NCBI RefSeq assembly: GCF_019711495.1
Contig: NZ_JAIGNM010000001.1
Span: 62,001-126,000 of the forward strand
Length of the DNA: 64,000 nucleotides
Reading direction: 5' to 3'
Source of the DNA: Qipengyuania xiamenensis
GTDB taxonomy: Bacteria; Pseudomonadota; Alphaproteobacteria; Sphingomonadales; Sphingomonadaceae
Each line of letters begins with the position of its first letter. Positions within the stretch are counted from its first letter, which is position 1. The position numbers were made by a program, and so were the translations under genes. This document shows positions 1 to 8,505 of this stretch, in pieces. Under the pieces are notes generated by a model. That model worked only from the letters and a program-made list of their open reading frames with translations, was not told where the DNA came from and did no database searches.

Positions 1-522
1 GACCAGCGTGATGTCATCGGTGAATGTGCGGATGAACTGGGCTTCGGCGGTGCCGTGGTCACCCGTACCGATCACCGCCACCTTCTTGTCGGTGACCTCG
101 AAACCGTCGCAGACCGGGCAATAGCGGATCAGGCCGCGTGACAGGGCCTCGTCATGGAGCTGCTCGTCGATGCCCTCGGGGCGGTTGTTGACCACGCCTG
201 TTGCGAGCAGGACGGTTCGCGCGCGGTATTCCTCGCCATCGCAGGTGATGGTGAAGCACTCGTCCGGCTTGGCAAGCTTCGTGACGCGCTTCGGTTCTCG
301 CATCGCGCCGTATTTCGCGGCCTGCTCGCGCATCCGGTCGAGCAGTTCTTCGCCGTTGATTCCCTCGGGAAAGCCCGCGTGGTTGTGGCTTTTCGGGATC
401 CAGCTTGCCCGGCTCGTTCCGCAATCGAACAGGCGGATGTCGAGATGGTAGCGAGCGAGATAGATTGCCGCTGTCAGGCCCGCGGGGCCCGCGCCCACGA
501 TGATGCAGTCATCAGGTTTCAT
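1..522 (-). CDS. Thioredoxin reductase-like NAD(P)/FAD-dependent oxidoreductase (3' end beyond window)
   Basis: A pyridine-nucleotide flavoprotein. The first 174 residues are visible and the C-terminus lies off the left edge. The N-terminal FAD-binding GAGPAG motif is at residues 10-15 and a second dinucleotide-binding GTGDHG motif at 152-157. Between them a CPVC pair at 135-138, followed by DGFE, occupies the place of the redox-active CxxC of thioredoxin reductases, whose usual form is CATC. The protein therefore probably transfers electrons from NAD(P)H to a disulfide substrate. Whether that is thioredoxin or another partner cannot be told from this half. It is transcribed away from the next gene across a 141-bp gap. 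The family assignment is secure; the exact substrate is an inference. Confidence 0.85.
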   Translation of the reverse strand, partial: MKPDDCIIVGAGPAGLTAAIYLARYHLDIRLFDCGTSRASWIPKSHNHAGFPEGINGEELLDRMREQAAKYGAMREPKRVTKLAKPDECFTITCDGEEYRARTVLLATGVVNNRPEGIDEQLHDEALSRGLIRYCPVCDGFEVTDKKVAVIGTGDHGTAEAQFIRTFTDDITLV

Positions 523-663
523 TGCCTAGATACGCGCAAGGGAAGGGAAGGGTGCCAAAGTCGCTTGCAGATCGCTGTATTACGCATATAGAACGCCTCT
601 TGCCCGGTCCGGCCATGTCGGTCACGCTCCGGGCGGAATTCGAAGAAGACTGCAAGGGACCAC

Positions 664-966
664 ATGATGATCGACACCGCCGCATTCGTAATCGGGTCCT
701 ATGCCGCCATGAGCGCCAGCATGAGCGCTTTCGTGGCAAAGGTCTCGCCGACCATCGGTCCGCGCCTGCGCCACCTGTTCGCCGGCGCCTCGCCGCTCGC
801 AGTGCTGCTTGCCGTGCGCCTCGAAGGCGGGCCGAGCACGACGCTTGACGGCATGGACCTGTTGTCAGCTGGCGGGCTCGTGGCGCTGGGCGTCGTGACA
901 TCGAGCGTGGTCGGCAAGTTCGTTCCGACCGCCACCTCGGACAGGAAGAAACTGACCTCGCGCTGA
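664..966 (+). CDS. Small hypothetical membrane protein
   Basis: A 100-residue protein I do not recognise. It opens with two Met codons, so translation may begin one codon later. It holds hydrophobic stretches near residues 5-25, 38-50 and 66-88 and a basic tail (SDRKKLTSR). This suggests two or three short membrane segments in the inner membrane with no catalytic motif. It stands alone between the divergent flavoprotein gene and the nitrilase gene, 57 bp upstream of the latter. Third-position G/C bias is like that of its neighbours, which supports it being a real gene. No function can be proposed. Confidence 0.6.
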   Translation: MMIDTAAFVIGSYAAMSASMSAFVAKVSPTIGPRLRHLFAGASPLAVLLAVRLEGGPSTTLDGMDLLSAGGLVALGVVTSSVVGKFVPTATSDRKKLTSR

Positions 967-1023
967 GTGGCGATCTGCAACGCGGGATAGCCAAGCCTTG
1001 CCGCCCGCGCTAACCGCGTCGAC

Positions 1024-1977
1024 ATGACGACGCTCAAGGTAGCCATCGCGCAGGCCGCACCCGTTCCTCTTGCAATCGGCGACGGGATCGAAAAGGCCGT
1101 GCGCCTTGCCCGCGAGGCGATAGATGGCGGGGCGCAGCTGGTAGCTTTCGGAGAAACCTTCCTCGGCGGATATCCATTGTGGTTGGACGAGGCGCCCGGC
1201 GCGGCGTTGTGGGACCATCCCGGCACCAAGGCGCTGCACCGCATCATGCTGGAACAGGCGGTGGTGGCGCAGGACGAGCGGCTGCTGCCCTTGCAGGAGC
1301 TATGCGACGAGAGCGGCGCGGTCATCAGCATCGGCGCGCATGAGCGGGTGCGGCAGAGCCTCTACAACAACCAGATGACCTTCCGGCCCGGCCTGCCGGT
1401 GCTCGACCACCGCAAGCTCGTCCCTACGCATGGCGAGCGCCTTATCTGGATGCGCGGTGATGGCTCGACCCTGGGCGTGCACCAGGCGGAGTGGGGCAAG
1501 GTCGGCTCGCTGATCTGCTGGGAGCACTGGATGCCCCTCGCGCGCGCCGCGATGCACAACCTCGGCGAAAGCGTGCACGTCGCGGCATGGCCCACCGTGC
1601 GCGAGGAATACGCGCTCGCCTCGCGGCACTACGCGATGGAGGGCCGCTGCTTCGTTTTGGCAGCAGGACTTGTGCAGGCGAAGGAGGACCTGTTCGATGG
1701 ACTGGAGCGCGCTGGCGGCGATGATGCGGCGAAGGAACTGATCGAGGCGATCGAGGGCGACGCGCTCAATCGCGGCGGATCGATGATTATCGCACCCGAT
1801 GCGCGGATCGTGGCGCAGGCGGGGGAGGGAGAAGAGACGCTATTTGCTGACCTTGACCTAGGCGAAATCGGGCAAGGGCTGGCGAGCCTCGATACCGATG
1901 GGCATTATTCTCGGCCCGATGTTTTCGAGCTCACCGTAGATACGCGGCCAAAGGGAGGGGTGAAATGGTCGTCTTAG
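1024..1977 (+). CDS. Nitrilase / carbon-nitrogen hydrolase family protein
   Basis: A 317-residue cytoplasmic enzyme of the nitrilase superfamily, which hydrolyses nitriles or amides through a Glu-Lys-Cys triad. The three residues are visible as E44 in GETFLGGYP, K131 in HRKLVPTHGE and C165 in LICWEHWMP. The CWEHWMP context and the length are typical of true (branch 1) aliphatic or aryl nitrilases rather than omega-amidases. The natural substrate is unknown. The 3' end overlaps the next small gene by 13 bp, so the two are probably cotranscribed. The neighbours give no pathway clue. Confidence 0.9.
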   Translation: MTTLKVAIAQAAPVPLAIGDGIEKAVRLAREAIDGGAQLVAFGETFLGGYPLWLDEAPGAALWDHPGTKALHRIMLEQAVVAQDERLLPLQELCDESGAVISIGAHERVRQSLYNNQMTFRPGLPVLDHRKLVPTHGERLIWMRGDGSTLGVHQAEWGKVGSLICWEHWMPLARAAMHNLGESVHVAAWPTVREEYALASRHYAMEGRCFVLAAGLVQAKEDLFDGLERAGGDDAAKELIEAIEGDALNRGGSMIIAPDARIVAQAGEGEETLFADLDLGEIGQGLASLDTDGHYSRPDVFELTVDTRPKGGVKWSS

Positions 1978-2306
1978 AAAGCATTCTCTTGCCTGCGGCA
2001 GTTGTCGCCGCTGTTGTAAGTGCATTTTCCATTATTTTTGCAGTATGTTGCTGGGGGATAGTACGCAGCGCGTGGCCAAATTCTGAGTCCAGGAGGACGC
2101 TACTTTTGGCCACCGGACTGATTCCCATTGCCTTAGCGATGCTCTCAATTTTTGTGACTGCGCATATGTTCAGCGAAGCGGCCCGGGACTCTGATCGACT
2201 TGGCTTCGCGACGATTGTCACCGTAGCGTCGCTTTCCATCGTAGTTTCATGGCCTGTAGCCTACCAAGCAGCGAAGCGGATTACCGGGGTTGGCAAAGAA
2301 CAATGA
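1965..2306 (+). CDS. Hypothetical membrane protein with three predicted TM helices
   Basis: A 113-residue protein of unknown function, with hydrophobic helices at roughly residues 8-32, 45-68 and 80-100 and short charged loops between them. It starts inside the end of the nitrilase gene and its stop codon forms an ATGA overlap with the trmD start, which implies translational coupling on both sides. Base composition is visibly lower in G+C than either neighbour, with many A/T third positions such as att, ttt and gca, so it may be a recent insertion or a fast-evolving gene. I recognise no family motif. Confidence 0.6.
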   Translation: MVVLESILLPAAVVAAVVSAFSIIFAVCCWGIVRSAWPNSESRRTLLLATGLIPIALAMLSIFVTAHMFSEAARDSDRLGFATIVTVASLSIVVSWPVAYQAAKRITGVGKEQ

Positions 2307-3145
2307 CCTTCGAAGCCGCCATCTTGACCCTTTATCCCGAGATGTTTCCCGGGCCGCTGGGCGTGTCGCTTGCGGGCAAGGCGTTGGAGCGGGGGGACTG
2401 GTCGTGCGAGACCGTCCAGATTCGCGATTTCGCCACCGACAAGCATCGCACGGTCGATGATACGCCGGCTGGTGGCGGGGCGGGCATGGTGCTCAAGGCG
2501 GATGTGCTTGGGCGTGCGCTCGCAAGTATCCTCCCCGGTACGGGGAGGGGGACCGTCGAAGACGGTGGAGGGGACTCTGCGGCAATCGCAGGCGCTGAGG
2601 GCAAATCCCCTCCGTCAGATGCTGCGCATCTGCCACCTCCCCGAACCGGGGAGCCGTTACCAATCCTCGCCATGACGCCGCGGGGCAAGCCCATTACGCA
2701 GGCGCGCATTCGCGAGATTGCCGCCGGGCCCGGTGTGGCCATCCTGTGCGGTCGGTTCGAGGGCTTCGACGAGCGGATTTTCGAGGCTTTCCCGCAGATC
2801 GAACAGGTCAGCCTCGCCGATATCGTCCTGTCGGGCGGAGAGACTGCCGCGCTGGCCATACTCGACGCTTGCATTCGGCTGCTTCCCGGAGTAATGGGCG
2901 CGCCCGATAGCGGAGTCGAGGAGTCCTACGAGAACGGGCTCATCGAATATCCGCAATACACCCGACCTCAGGAATGGGAAGGGCGCACGATCCCTGAAGT
3001 GCTGCGATCGGGGGATCATGCGAAAATCGCTGCTTGGCGCAAGGCAAGGAGCGAGGAAGACACACGGTTACGCAGGCCGGACCTTTGGGATCGCTACAGT
3101 GGCGATCGGGACCAGTCTGCCTCTGATGCGCGGCAAAAGAAGTAG
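2303..3145 (+). CDS. trmD: tRNA (guanine-N1)-methyltransferase TrmD with an in-frame repeat insertion
   Basis: TrmD methylates G37 at N1 in tRNAs reading CNN codons, using S-adenosylmethionine, and prevents +1 frameshifting. Family signatures are present: LYPEMFPG near the N-terminus, [15 protein letters not shown], the SAM-knot segment [21 protein letters not shown], and the C-terminal YTRPQEWEG and HAKIAAWR. The start is the ATG overlapping the upstream stop; an earlier in-frame Met would lie inside the upstream gene. At 280 residues it is longer than E. coli TrmD (255). The excess, about residues 76-117, is a proline/glycine/acid-rich stretch encoded entirely by a palindromic repeat (see the repeat entry). 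All motifs flanking it are intact, so the protein is probably functional. rplS follows by 13 bp, the classic trmD-rplS order, but rpsP and rimM are not immediately upstream. Confidence 0.95.
   Translation: MTFEAAILTLYPEMFPGPLGVSLAGKALERGDWSCETVQIRDFATDKHRTVDDTPAGGGAGMVLKADVLGRALASILPGTGRGTVEDGGGDSAAIAGAEGKSPPSDAAHLPPPRTGEPLPILAMTPRGKPITQARIREIAAGPGVAILCGRFEGFDERIFEAFPQIEQVSLADIVLSGGETAALAILDACIRLLPGVMGAPDSGVEESYENGLIEYPQYTRPQEWEGRTIPEVLRSGDHAKIAAWRKARSEEDTRLRRPDLWDRYSGDRDQSASDARQKK
2531..2653 (+). repeat. REPIN-like inverted pair of palindromic repeats inside trmD
   Basis: The two ends are related sequences in inverted orientation. The left end begins CTCCCCGGTACGGGGAGG. The right end, read on the minus strand, begins CTCCCCGGTTCGGGGAGG. 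Each end is itself a hairpin. Further in, GGAGGGGA at 2567-2574 pairs with TCCCCTCC at 2606-2613, so the whole element can fold into one long imperfect hairpin. The architecture matches REP doublets (REPINs or BIMEs) known from many bacteria and normally found between genes. Here it sits in a coding frame with no stop codon and keeps the downstream frame. Mobilisation of such elements usually depends on a RAYT transposase; none lies in this window. Confidence 0.8.
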
Positions 3146-3158
3146 GAAGACCAGGCAA

Positions 3159-3527
3159 ATGAACCTGATCCAGCAGCTCGAAGCCGAAGCTATTGAAAAC
3201 CTCGGCAAGGACATTCCCGAATTCCGCGCAGGCGACACCGTCCGCGTCGGCGTGAAGGTTGTCGAAGGCACCCGCGAGCGTGTCCAGAATTTCGAAGGCG
3301 TTGTCATTGCCCGCTCGAACCGCGGCATGGGCAGCAACTTCACCGTCCGCAAGCTTTCGTTCGGTGAAGGCGTGGAACGTGTGTTCCCGCTGTATTCGCC
3401 GATCGTCGACAGCATCACCGTGGTCCGCCGCGGTATCGTGCGTCGTGCGAAGCTTTACTACCTGCGCGGCCGCACCGGCAAGCGCGCGCGTATCGCGGAA
3501 CGCCGCGACAACGCGCCCAAGGCGTAA
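3159..3527 (+). CDS. rplS: 50S ribosomal protein L19
   Basis: L19 sits at the 30S-50S interface of the ribosome. The 122-residue product begins [10 protein letters not shown] and carries the family hallmarks [42 protein letters not shown] and the C-terminal [15 protein letters not shown]. The start was chosen by homology; the open frame extends further upstream into trmD but lacks family sequence there. It follows trmD by 13 bp in the conserved order and ends in a strong rho-independent terminator. Length is normal and nothing is unusual in the protein. Confidence 0.98.
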   Translation: MNLIQQLEAEAIENLGKDIPEFRAGDTVRVGVKVVEGTRERVQNFEGVVIARSNRGMGSNFTVRKLSFGEGVERVFPLYSPIVDSITVVRRGIVRRAKLYYLRGRTGKRARIAERRDNAPKA

Positions 3528-3549
3528 GCTTCTCGCAAGAGACAAGGGA

Positions 3550-3578
3550 AGGGCGGTCCTCACGGGCCGCCCTTTTTC
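3550..3578 (+). terminator. Rho-independent terminator of the trmD-rplS operon
   Basis: About 22 bp after the rplS stop, AGGGCGG pairs with CCGCCCT around a short loop and is followed by TTTTTCGTT. A GC-rich stem with a U-run in the plus-strand transcript is a textbook intrinsic terminator for rplS. Confidence 0.88.
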
Positions 3579-3593
3579 GTTGTGCTGTGCGGA

Positions 3594-3724
3594 AACGTAA
3601 AAAGGGCAGTGCGCCTGAACGCACTGCCCCAAACCCCGCAAAAGTAAAAAGGGCGGTGCGCCTGAACGCACTGCCCCAAACCCCGCAAACGTAAAAAGGG
3701 CAGTGCGCCTGAACGCACTGCCCT
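3594..3724. repeat. Three tandem 47-bp repeats, each holding a perfect-stem hairpin
   Basis: Three direct copies with a period of exactly 47 bp; stems start at 3604, 3651 and 3698. Each contains a 10-bp stem, GGGCAGTGCG with CGCACTGCCC, around the loop CCTGAA, preceded by GTAAAAA and (in copies 1 and 2) followed by CCCAAACCCCGC. The middle copy has one stem change (A to G) that still permits a G-U pair. Read on the minus strand, each hairpin is followed by a run of Ts, so the array looks like three minus-strand intrinsic terminators in series, although no minus-strand gene lies to its right. Confidence 0.9.
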
Positions 3725-3961
3725 TGTCACGTGGGGATCATGATGAGCCGAAATTGGCTCGGTCTTGATGCCTCCGGGAAACCTGTGAGCCGGAAAAGGG
3801 CCTCCCGTTGACAAGACAGGTTCTGGCAGCAGGTTCTTAAGGGGGTTTAAGGAAGCGCACTTAACCCGAAATTAGGCATAAAAACTTCTACGGCCACGCT
3901 CCGCCTTGCAATCGGGGCGAGGCATTGCGAGGACGCGGCGACAAGATTTTCGGGAGAGAAC
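3725..3961. other. Intergenic leader upstream of the S9 peptidase gene
   Basis: About 240 bp without a credible gene, the remainder of the 434-bp gap between rplS and the peptidase. It holds a small hairpin (GAGCC/GGCTC at 3745-3760) and a perfect TTGACA hexamer at 3808-3813 for which I find no good -10 at the usual distance. A GGGAGAG ribosome-binding site lies just before the peptidase start. The promoter for the peptidase/permease pair is presumably here but I cannot place it. Confidence 0.5.
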
Positions 3962-6211
3962 ATGAAGTCGCTTCGCCTCGCCGCAGCCCTCGCGCTCGGC
4001 ACCAGCCTCGTCTCGCCGGCCATGGCAGACAATCAAGCCAATTCGCAGGAGACTGCCGCCATGGACCTTACCTTCGAGCGCGTCTTCGCCTCGCCCGACC
4101 TCGACGGGCCGAGCCCGCGGCAGGCCAAGCTTTCGCCCGATGGCCGCTATCTCACCGTGCTGCGCAACCGCGAGGATGACCTGGCGCGCTACGACCTCTG
4201 GGCCTTCGACCGCGAGACCGAGGAATGGTCGATGCTCATCGACAGCGAAGCATTGGGTTCTGGCCGCGAATTGTCGGAAGACGAGAAAATGCAGCGCGAA
4301 CGTGCGCGTGTCGGCAGCCTCAAGGGCATCATCTCCTACGAGTGGACCTCCGACGGTACCGGTGTCCTCGTCCCGCTCGACGGCGATCTCTACCTTGCGC
4401 AGATCGGCGGCGATGTGCTGCGGCTCACCGATACTGAGGAAAGCGAACTCAACCCCTCGCTCTCAAAGAAGGGCGCCTATGTCTCCTTCGTGCGCGACCG
4501 CCAGCTGTGGGTCGGCGAGGTCGGCGGCGAGGCCGCTCCGATCACACCGAAGGAAGGCGACGCAATTCGCTGGGGCGAGGCCGAGTTCGTTGCTCAGGAA
4601 GAAATGGCCCGCATGGACGGTTACTGGTGGGCTCCCGACGATAGCCGCATCGCGGTCGAGCGCTTCGACGAAAGTGGCGTCGGCATCGTGACGCGTGCAG
4701 CGATCGGCGCGACGGGGACCAAGGTTTTCGACCAGCGCTATCCCGTGGCCGGCAGCGACAATGCCGTGGTCGAACTCTATGTTATGGACCCCGACGGCCA
4801 AAACCGCGTGAAGGTTGATCTGGGCGATGATCCCGACATCTATCTCGCCCGCGTCGATTGGGCCGGAAACGATCTCTACGTGACCCGCCAGAACCGCGAG
4901 CAGACGGTCATGGACATCCTGCGGGTCGATCCGGCGACTGGCGAGAGCCAGGTCCTCTTCACCGAGAACGCGGCCGTCGAGGACTACTGGATTAACCTCG
5001 GCAGTGACTACAAGTGGCTTGAGAACGGCAAACTCGTCTGGTGGTCCGAACGCGACGGCTTTGGCCACCTCTACCTGCTCGATGAAGCGGGAAAGACGGG
5101 CTGGACGCAGCTCACCAGCGGCGAGTGGGTCGTCACCAAGCTTGTCGGTGTGGACCAGCAGGCGGGCCGCGTGTTCTTCACCGGCACCAAGGACGATGTG
5201 CTGGAACAGCACGTCTACTCCGTGGACCTCGCCAATCCGGGCGAAATCACCCGCCTGACAGAGCTGGGCTATACCCACTCCGCCAGCATGGACGGGAAGG
5301 GCCAGACGCTGCTCATTTCGCGCTCCAACGACGATAATCCGCCGCAGAGCTACATTGCCGATGCCACGGGCAAGCGCCTTGCCTGGATCGAGGAAAATGC
5401 GCTCGACGGCGACCATCCCTATGCGCCTTTCCTCGCCAGCCACAGGCCGACGAAATACGGTACGATCCCCGCAGAAGACGGCACGCCGCTCTACTGGGAA
5501 ATGGTCACACCCGAGATGGAGCCGGGCAAGAAGTACCCAGTCTATTTCTACCACTATGGCGGGCCGGGTCCGCAGGTCGTCAACAAGGGCTGGAACGGCG
5601 GCCTCAGGCAGGCGATCGTCGACAAGGGCTACATCTGGTTCGCGCTCGACAATCGCGGCAGTGCCAATCGCGGCGTAGCATTCGAACAGCCTATCTACCG
5701 CGCTATGGGCGGCGTCGAGGTGCGCGACCAGAAGGCGGGCGCTGAATACCTCAAGACGCTCGATTTCGTCGATCCGGACAAGATCGCCATCGATGGCTGG
5801 TCCTATGGCGGCTACATGACATTGAAGCAGCTGCAGGCCGATCCAGGGCTCTACGCTGCCGGCATCTCCGGCGCGCCAGTGACCAAGTGGGAGCTTTACG
5901 ATACCCACTATACCGAACGCTATATGGGTACGCCGCAGGATGATGCCGAGGCTTATGAAGCCGCTTCCGCCATTCCCGATGCCACCAAGATCGTCGATCC
6001 GCTGCTGCTGATCCACGGGATGGCCGACGACAATGTCGTGTTCGAGAATGCGACCGAGATCATTTCGTTGATGCAGGAAGCCAATGTGCCGTTCGAGATG
6101 ATGCTCTATCCCGGCTACACGCACCGCGTGTCGGGCGAACAGATTTCGCCGCATCGCTACAACACCGTGTTCCGGTTCCTTGAAAGCCACGGAGTGACCC
6201 CGCCGGAATGA
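3962..6211 (+). CDS. S9 family dipeptidyl peptidase (DPP IV-like), exported
   Basis: A 749-residue prolyl-oligopeptidase-family enzyme that probably releases N-terminal dipeptides, preferentially X-Pro or X-Ala, from peptides outside the cytoplasm. An N-terminal signal peptide (MKSLRLAAALALG...SPAMA) is followed by the DPP IV beta-propeller domain up to about residue 480, with the EE-type substrate-anchoring segment AQEEMARMDGYWW. The alpha/beta-hydrolase domain follows. The triad is visible as S614 in GWSYGGYM, the Asp pair 689-690 in MADDNV, and H721 in GYTHR. A GGGAGAG site precedes the start. The stop overlaps the start of an amino-acid permease by 4 bp, which fits a peptide-degradation and uptake unit. 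Confidence 0.93.
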   Translation: MKSLRLAAALALGTSLVSPAMADNQANSQETAAMDLTFERVFASPDLDGPSPRQAKLSPDGRYLTVLRNREDDLARYDLWAFDRETEEWSMLIDSEALGSGRELSEDEKMQRERARVGSLKGIISYEWTSDGTGVLVPLDGDLYLAQIGGDVLRLTDTEESELNPSLSKKGAYVSFVRDRQLWVGEVGGEAAPITPKEGDAIRWGEAEFVAQEEMARMDGYWWAPDDSRIAVERFDESGVGIVTRAAIGATGTKVFDQRYPVAGSDNAVVELYVMDPDGQNRVKVDLGDDPDIYLARVDWAGNDLYVTRQNREQTVMDILRVDPATGESQVLFTENAAVEDYWINLGSDYKWLENGKLVWWSERDGFGHLYLLDEAGKTGWTQLTSGEWVVTKLVGVDQQAGRVFFTGTKDDVLEQHVYSVDLANPGEITRLTELGYTHSASMDGKGQTLLISRSNDDNPPQSYIADATGKRLAWIEENALDGDHPYAPFLASHRPTKYGTIPAEDGTPLYWEMVTPEMEPGKKYPVYFYHYGGPGPQVVNKGWNGGLRQAIVDKGYIWFALDNRGSANRGVAFEQPIYRAMGGVEVRDQKAGAEYLKTLDFVDPDKIAIDGWSYGGYMTLKQLQADPGLYAAGISGAPVTKWELYDTHYTERYMGTPQDDAEAYEAASAIPDATKIVDPLLLIHGMADDNVVFENATEIISLMQEANVPFEMMLYPGYTHRVSGEQISPHRYNTVFRFLESHGVTPPE

Positions 6212-7395
6212 ACAAGTCGGGCGACGACAAGGGCGAGCTCGGTCTCCCCGCCGTTTGGGCCATCGCCGTTGGCGGGATGGTGGGCGGCGGGATTTTCTCC
6301 ACGCTTGGCGTCGTCATTTCCAACGCCGGACACTGGGCTGCGCTGAGCTTCATCCTCGGTGGGCTGGTGGCATATGCCACCGGGCACAGCCTCGCCGCGC
6401 TGACGATCGCCAAGGACGAAGCTGGTGGCATCTACAGTTTCCTGCGCGATCTCGGCTTCCTGCGCCTCGCAAAATGGAGCGCATGGGTCCTGCTGGCGGG
6501 CTATGTCCTTACCTGCGCAGTCTATGCCTACACTTTCGGTGCTTACCTCGGGAATGCCATTGGCGGACCCGGCTGGTTGCCGCCCGCAATGGCCGCGCTC
6601 GCGATCCTGTCGATGACGGCGATCAATCTGCGCGGTGCAGGGCAGGCAGCCGGTGTCGAAATCGCCATCGTCGTAATCAAGCTGGCGATCCTTGCGGCGC
6701 TTGCGGCGTTCGGCCTGTCGCAGTTCGATGTGGCCAAGCTGGAGATACCCTCCCAACCGGGGTTGATCGGAGTGATCATCGGCGCTGCAAGCGTCTTCAT
6801 GGCCTATGAAGGCTTCGAACTTGTCGCCTACGATTACGACGAAATGAAGGATCGCAAGCGGGTCATGGCGCGCATCATGCCCCTCGCGATCGGAAGCGCG
6901 GCATTGATTTACGTCCTTGTGGCCCTTGCCGTACCCATGCTGACGGGGACGAAGGCGGTGATCGAGGATGGCGAGGTGGCGCTCAGCCAGGCTGGCCAGG
7001 CGGCGCTTGGTACTCCGGGCCTGATTGCCGTGACGATCGCCGCAGCACTATCGACCGCCAGCGCGATCAACGCGACGCTGTTTTCGTCGGCGCGCCTAGC
7101 CCGAGAAGTGGCGGAAGACGGCGCGCTTCCGGAACGGCTGGGAAAGCGCAATGCAGCAGGATCGCCGCAATGGGCGGTTCTATCGCTGGCCGCATTGGCC
7201 CTGGCACTCGCCGTGCTCGGAGGTCTGGACGGGCTGGTGAGCGGCGCAAGCGTGGTTTTCCTGCTGGTCTTCGGTACGCTCAACGGCCTCGCGCTGAAGG
7301 AGAATGTCGGCAAGCGCTGGATCACTTTGCCCGGAACCGTCATGGCCTTTGCAGCCTTGGCAATATTGCTCGCTCATTTCGCAGGGCTTGTCTGA
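6208..7395 (+). CDS. APC-family amino-acid permease
   Basis: A 395-residue inner-membrane transporter with about 11-12 hydrophobic helices. The N-terminal glycine-rich segment VGGMVGGGIFSTLGV matches the first, broken helix of amino acid-polyamine-organocation transporters, where the substrate backbone binds. EGFELVAYDYDEMKDRKRVM resembles the conserved helix 6-loop region of the YhdG/cationic subgroup. It is translationally coupled (ATGA) to the dipeptidyl-peptidase gene upstream, so importing amino acids freed by that enzyme is a reasonable inference. The exact substrate is unknown. The length is shorter than the common 450-500 residues, with a trimmed C-terminus. Confidence 0.85.
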   Translation: MNKSGDDKGELGLPAVWAIAVGGMVGGGIFSTLGVVISNAGHWAALSFILGGLVAYATGHSLAALTIAKDEAGGIYSFLRDLGFLRLAKWSAWVLLAGYVLTCAVYAYTFGAYLGNAIGGPGWLPPAMAALAILSMTAINLRGAGQAAGVEIAIVVIKLAILAALAAFGLSQFDVAKLEIPSQPGLIGVIIGAASVFMAYEGFELVAYDYDEMKDRKRVMARIMPLAIGSAALIYVLVALAVPMLTGTKAVIEDGEVALSQAGQAALGTPGLIAVTIAAALSTASAINATLFSSARLAREVAEDGALPERLGKRNAAGSPQWAVLSLAALALALAVLGGLDGLVSGASVVFLLVFGTLNGLALKENVGKRWITLPGTVMAFAALAILLAHFAGLV

Positions 7396-7479
7396 GCTTT
7401 AGCGCCCGCAATCGAATGTGCGCTTGCGGGCGCGGCGGCAATCGCTATCTCGGCGGCGAATACTGATTGGAGAAATGCA

Positions 7480-8505
7480 GTGGGTTATCGTGTTGCCGTG
7501 GTCGGCGCGACCGGGAATGTCGGACGCGAAATGATGCAGGTCCTTGCCGAGCGCGAGTTTCCCTGTGACGAAGTTGCGGCCGTAGCCAGCAGCCGTTCGC
7601 ACGGCACCGAGGTCGAATTCGGCGACACCGGCAAGATGCTCAAGTGCAAGAATATCGAGCATTTCGACTGGTCCGGCTGGGACATCGCCCTGTTCGCGGC
7701 TGGTAGCGGTCCGGCAAAGGAATATGCGCCCAAGGCTGCCGCTGCCGGCTGCGTGGTGATCGACAACAGCTCGCTCTACCGCATGGACCCCGACGTGCCG
7801 CTGATCGTACCCGAGGTGAACCCGGATGCGATCCACGACTACAAGAAGCGCAACATCATCGCGAATCCCAACTGCTCGACTGCGCAGCTGGTGGTTGCGT
7901 TGAAGCCGCTGCACGATGCCGCAACGATCAAGCGCGTGGTCGTCTCGACCTACCAGTCGGTTTCCGGCGCAGGCAAGGCGGGCATGGACGAGCTCTTCCA
8001 GCAGAGCCGTGCGATTTTCGTCGGCGACCCGATCGAGCCGGTGAAGTTCACCAAGCAGATCGCCTTCAACGTCATTCCGCACATCGATGTCTTCATGGAT
8101 GACGGCTCGACCAAGGAAGAGTGGAAGATGGTGGTCGAGACCAAGAAGATCCTCGATCCGAAGATCAAGCTCAACGCCACCTGCGTGCGCGTGCCGGTCT
8201 TCGTGGGTCATTCGGAGAGCGTGAACATCGAGTTCGAGAACGAACTCTCGGCGGAACAGGCACAGGAAATCCTGCGCGAGGCGCCCGGCATCATGCTGAT
8301 CGATAAGCGTGAGGACGAAGGTTACGTTACCCCGGTCGAAAGCGCCGGTGACAGCGCCACCTACATCAGCCGCGTGCGCGACGACCCGACGGTCGACAAC
8401 GGCATCGCGCTGTGGTGCGTGTCGGATAACCTTCGCAAGGGTGCGGCTCTTAATGCCGTGCAGATTGCGGAACTCCTCGGGCGCGAATGCCTTAAGAAGG
8501 GATGA
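7480..8505 (+). CDS. asd: Aspartate-semialdehyde dehydrogenase
   Basis: Converts L-aspartyl-4-phosphate to aspartate semialdehyde with NADPH, the branch point to lysine/diaminopimelate, threonine and methionine. The 341-residue product shows the NADP-binding GATGNVGREM at residues 9-18, the catalytic cysteine C132 in NPNCSTAQ, the substrate-binding SGAGKAG region, and the histidine in PVFVGHSE. It starts with GTG behind a GGAGA site; the ATG five bases earlier is out of frame. The 3' end overlaps the next lipoprotein gene by 4 bp. Essential and intact. Confidence 0.97.
   Translation: MGYRVAVVGATGNVGREMMQVLAEREFPCDEVAAVASSRSHGTEVEFGDTGKMLKCKNIEHFDWSGWDIALFAAGSGPAKEYAPKAAAAGCVVIDNSSLYRMDPDVPLIVPEVNPDAIHDYKKRNIIANPNCSTAQLVVALKPLHDAATIKRVVVSTYQSVSGAGKAGMDELFQQSRAIFVGDPIEPVKFTKQIAFNVIPHIDVFMDDGSTKEEWKMVVETKKILDPKIKLNATCVRVPVFVGHSESVNIEFENELSAEQAQEILREAPGIMLIDKREDEGYVTPVESAGDSATYISRVRDDPTVDNGIALWCVSDNLRKGAALNAVQIAELLGRECLKKG

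Noticed and set aside
3808-3836. TTGACA hexamer as promoter of the S9 peptidase gene
   Set aside because: No -10-like hexamer occurs at 16-19 bases; recorded only as part of the intergenic description.
4463-6190. A 575-codon open frame opposite the dipeptidyl peptidase gene
   Set aside because: Antisense shadow of a clearly functional S9 peptidase; no ribosome-binding site or family sequence.
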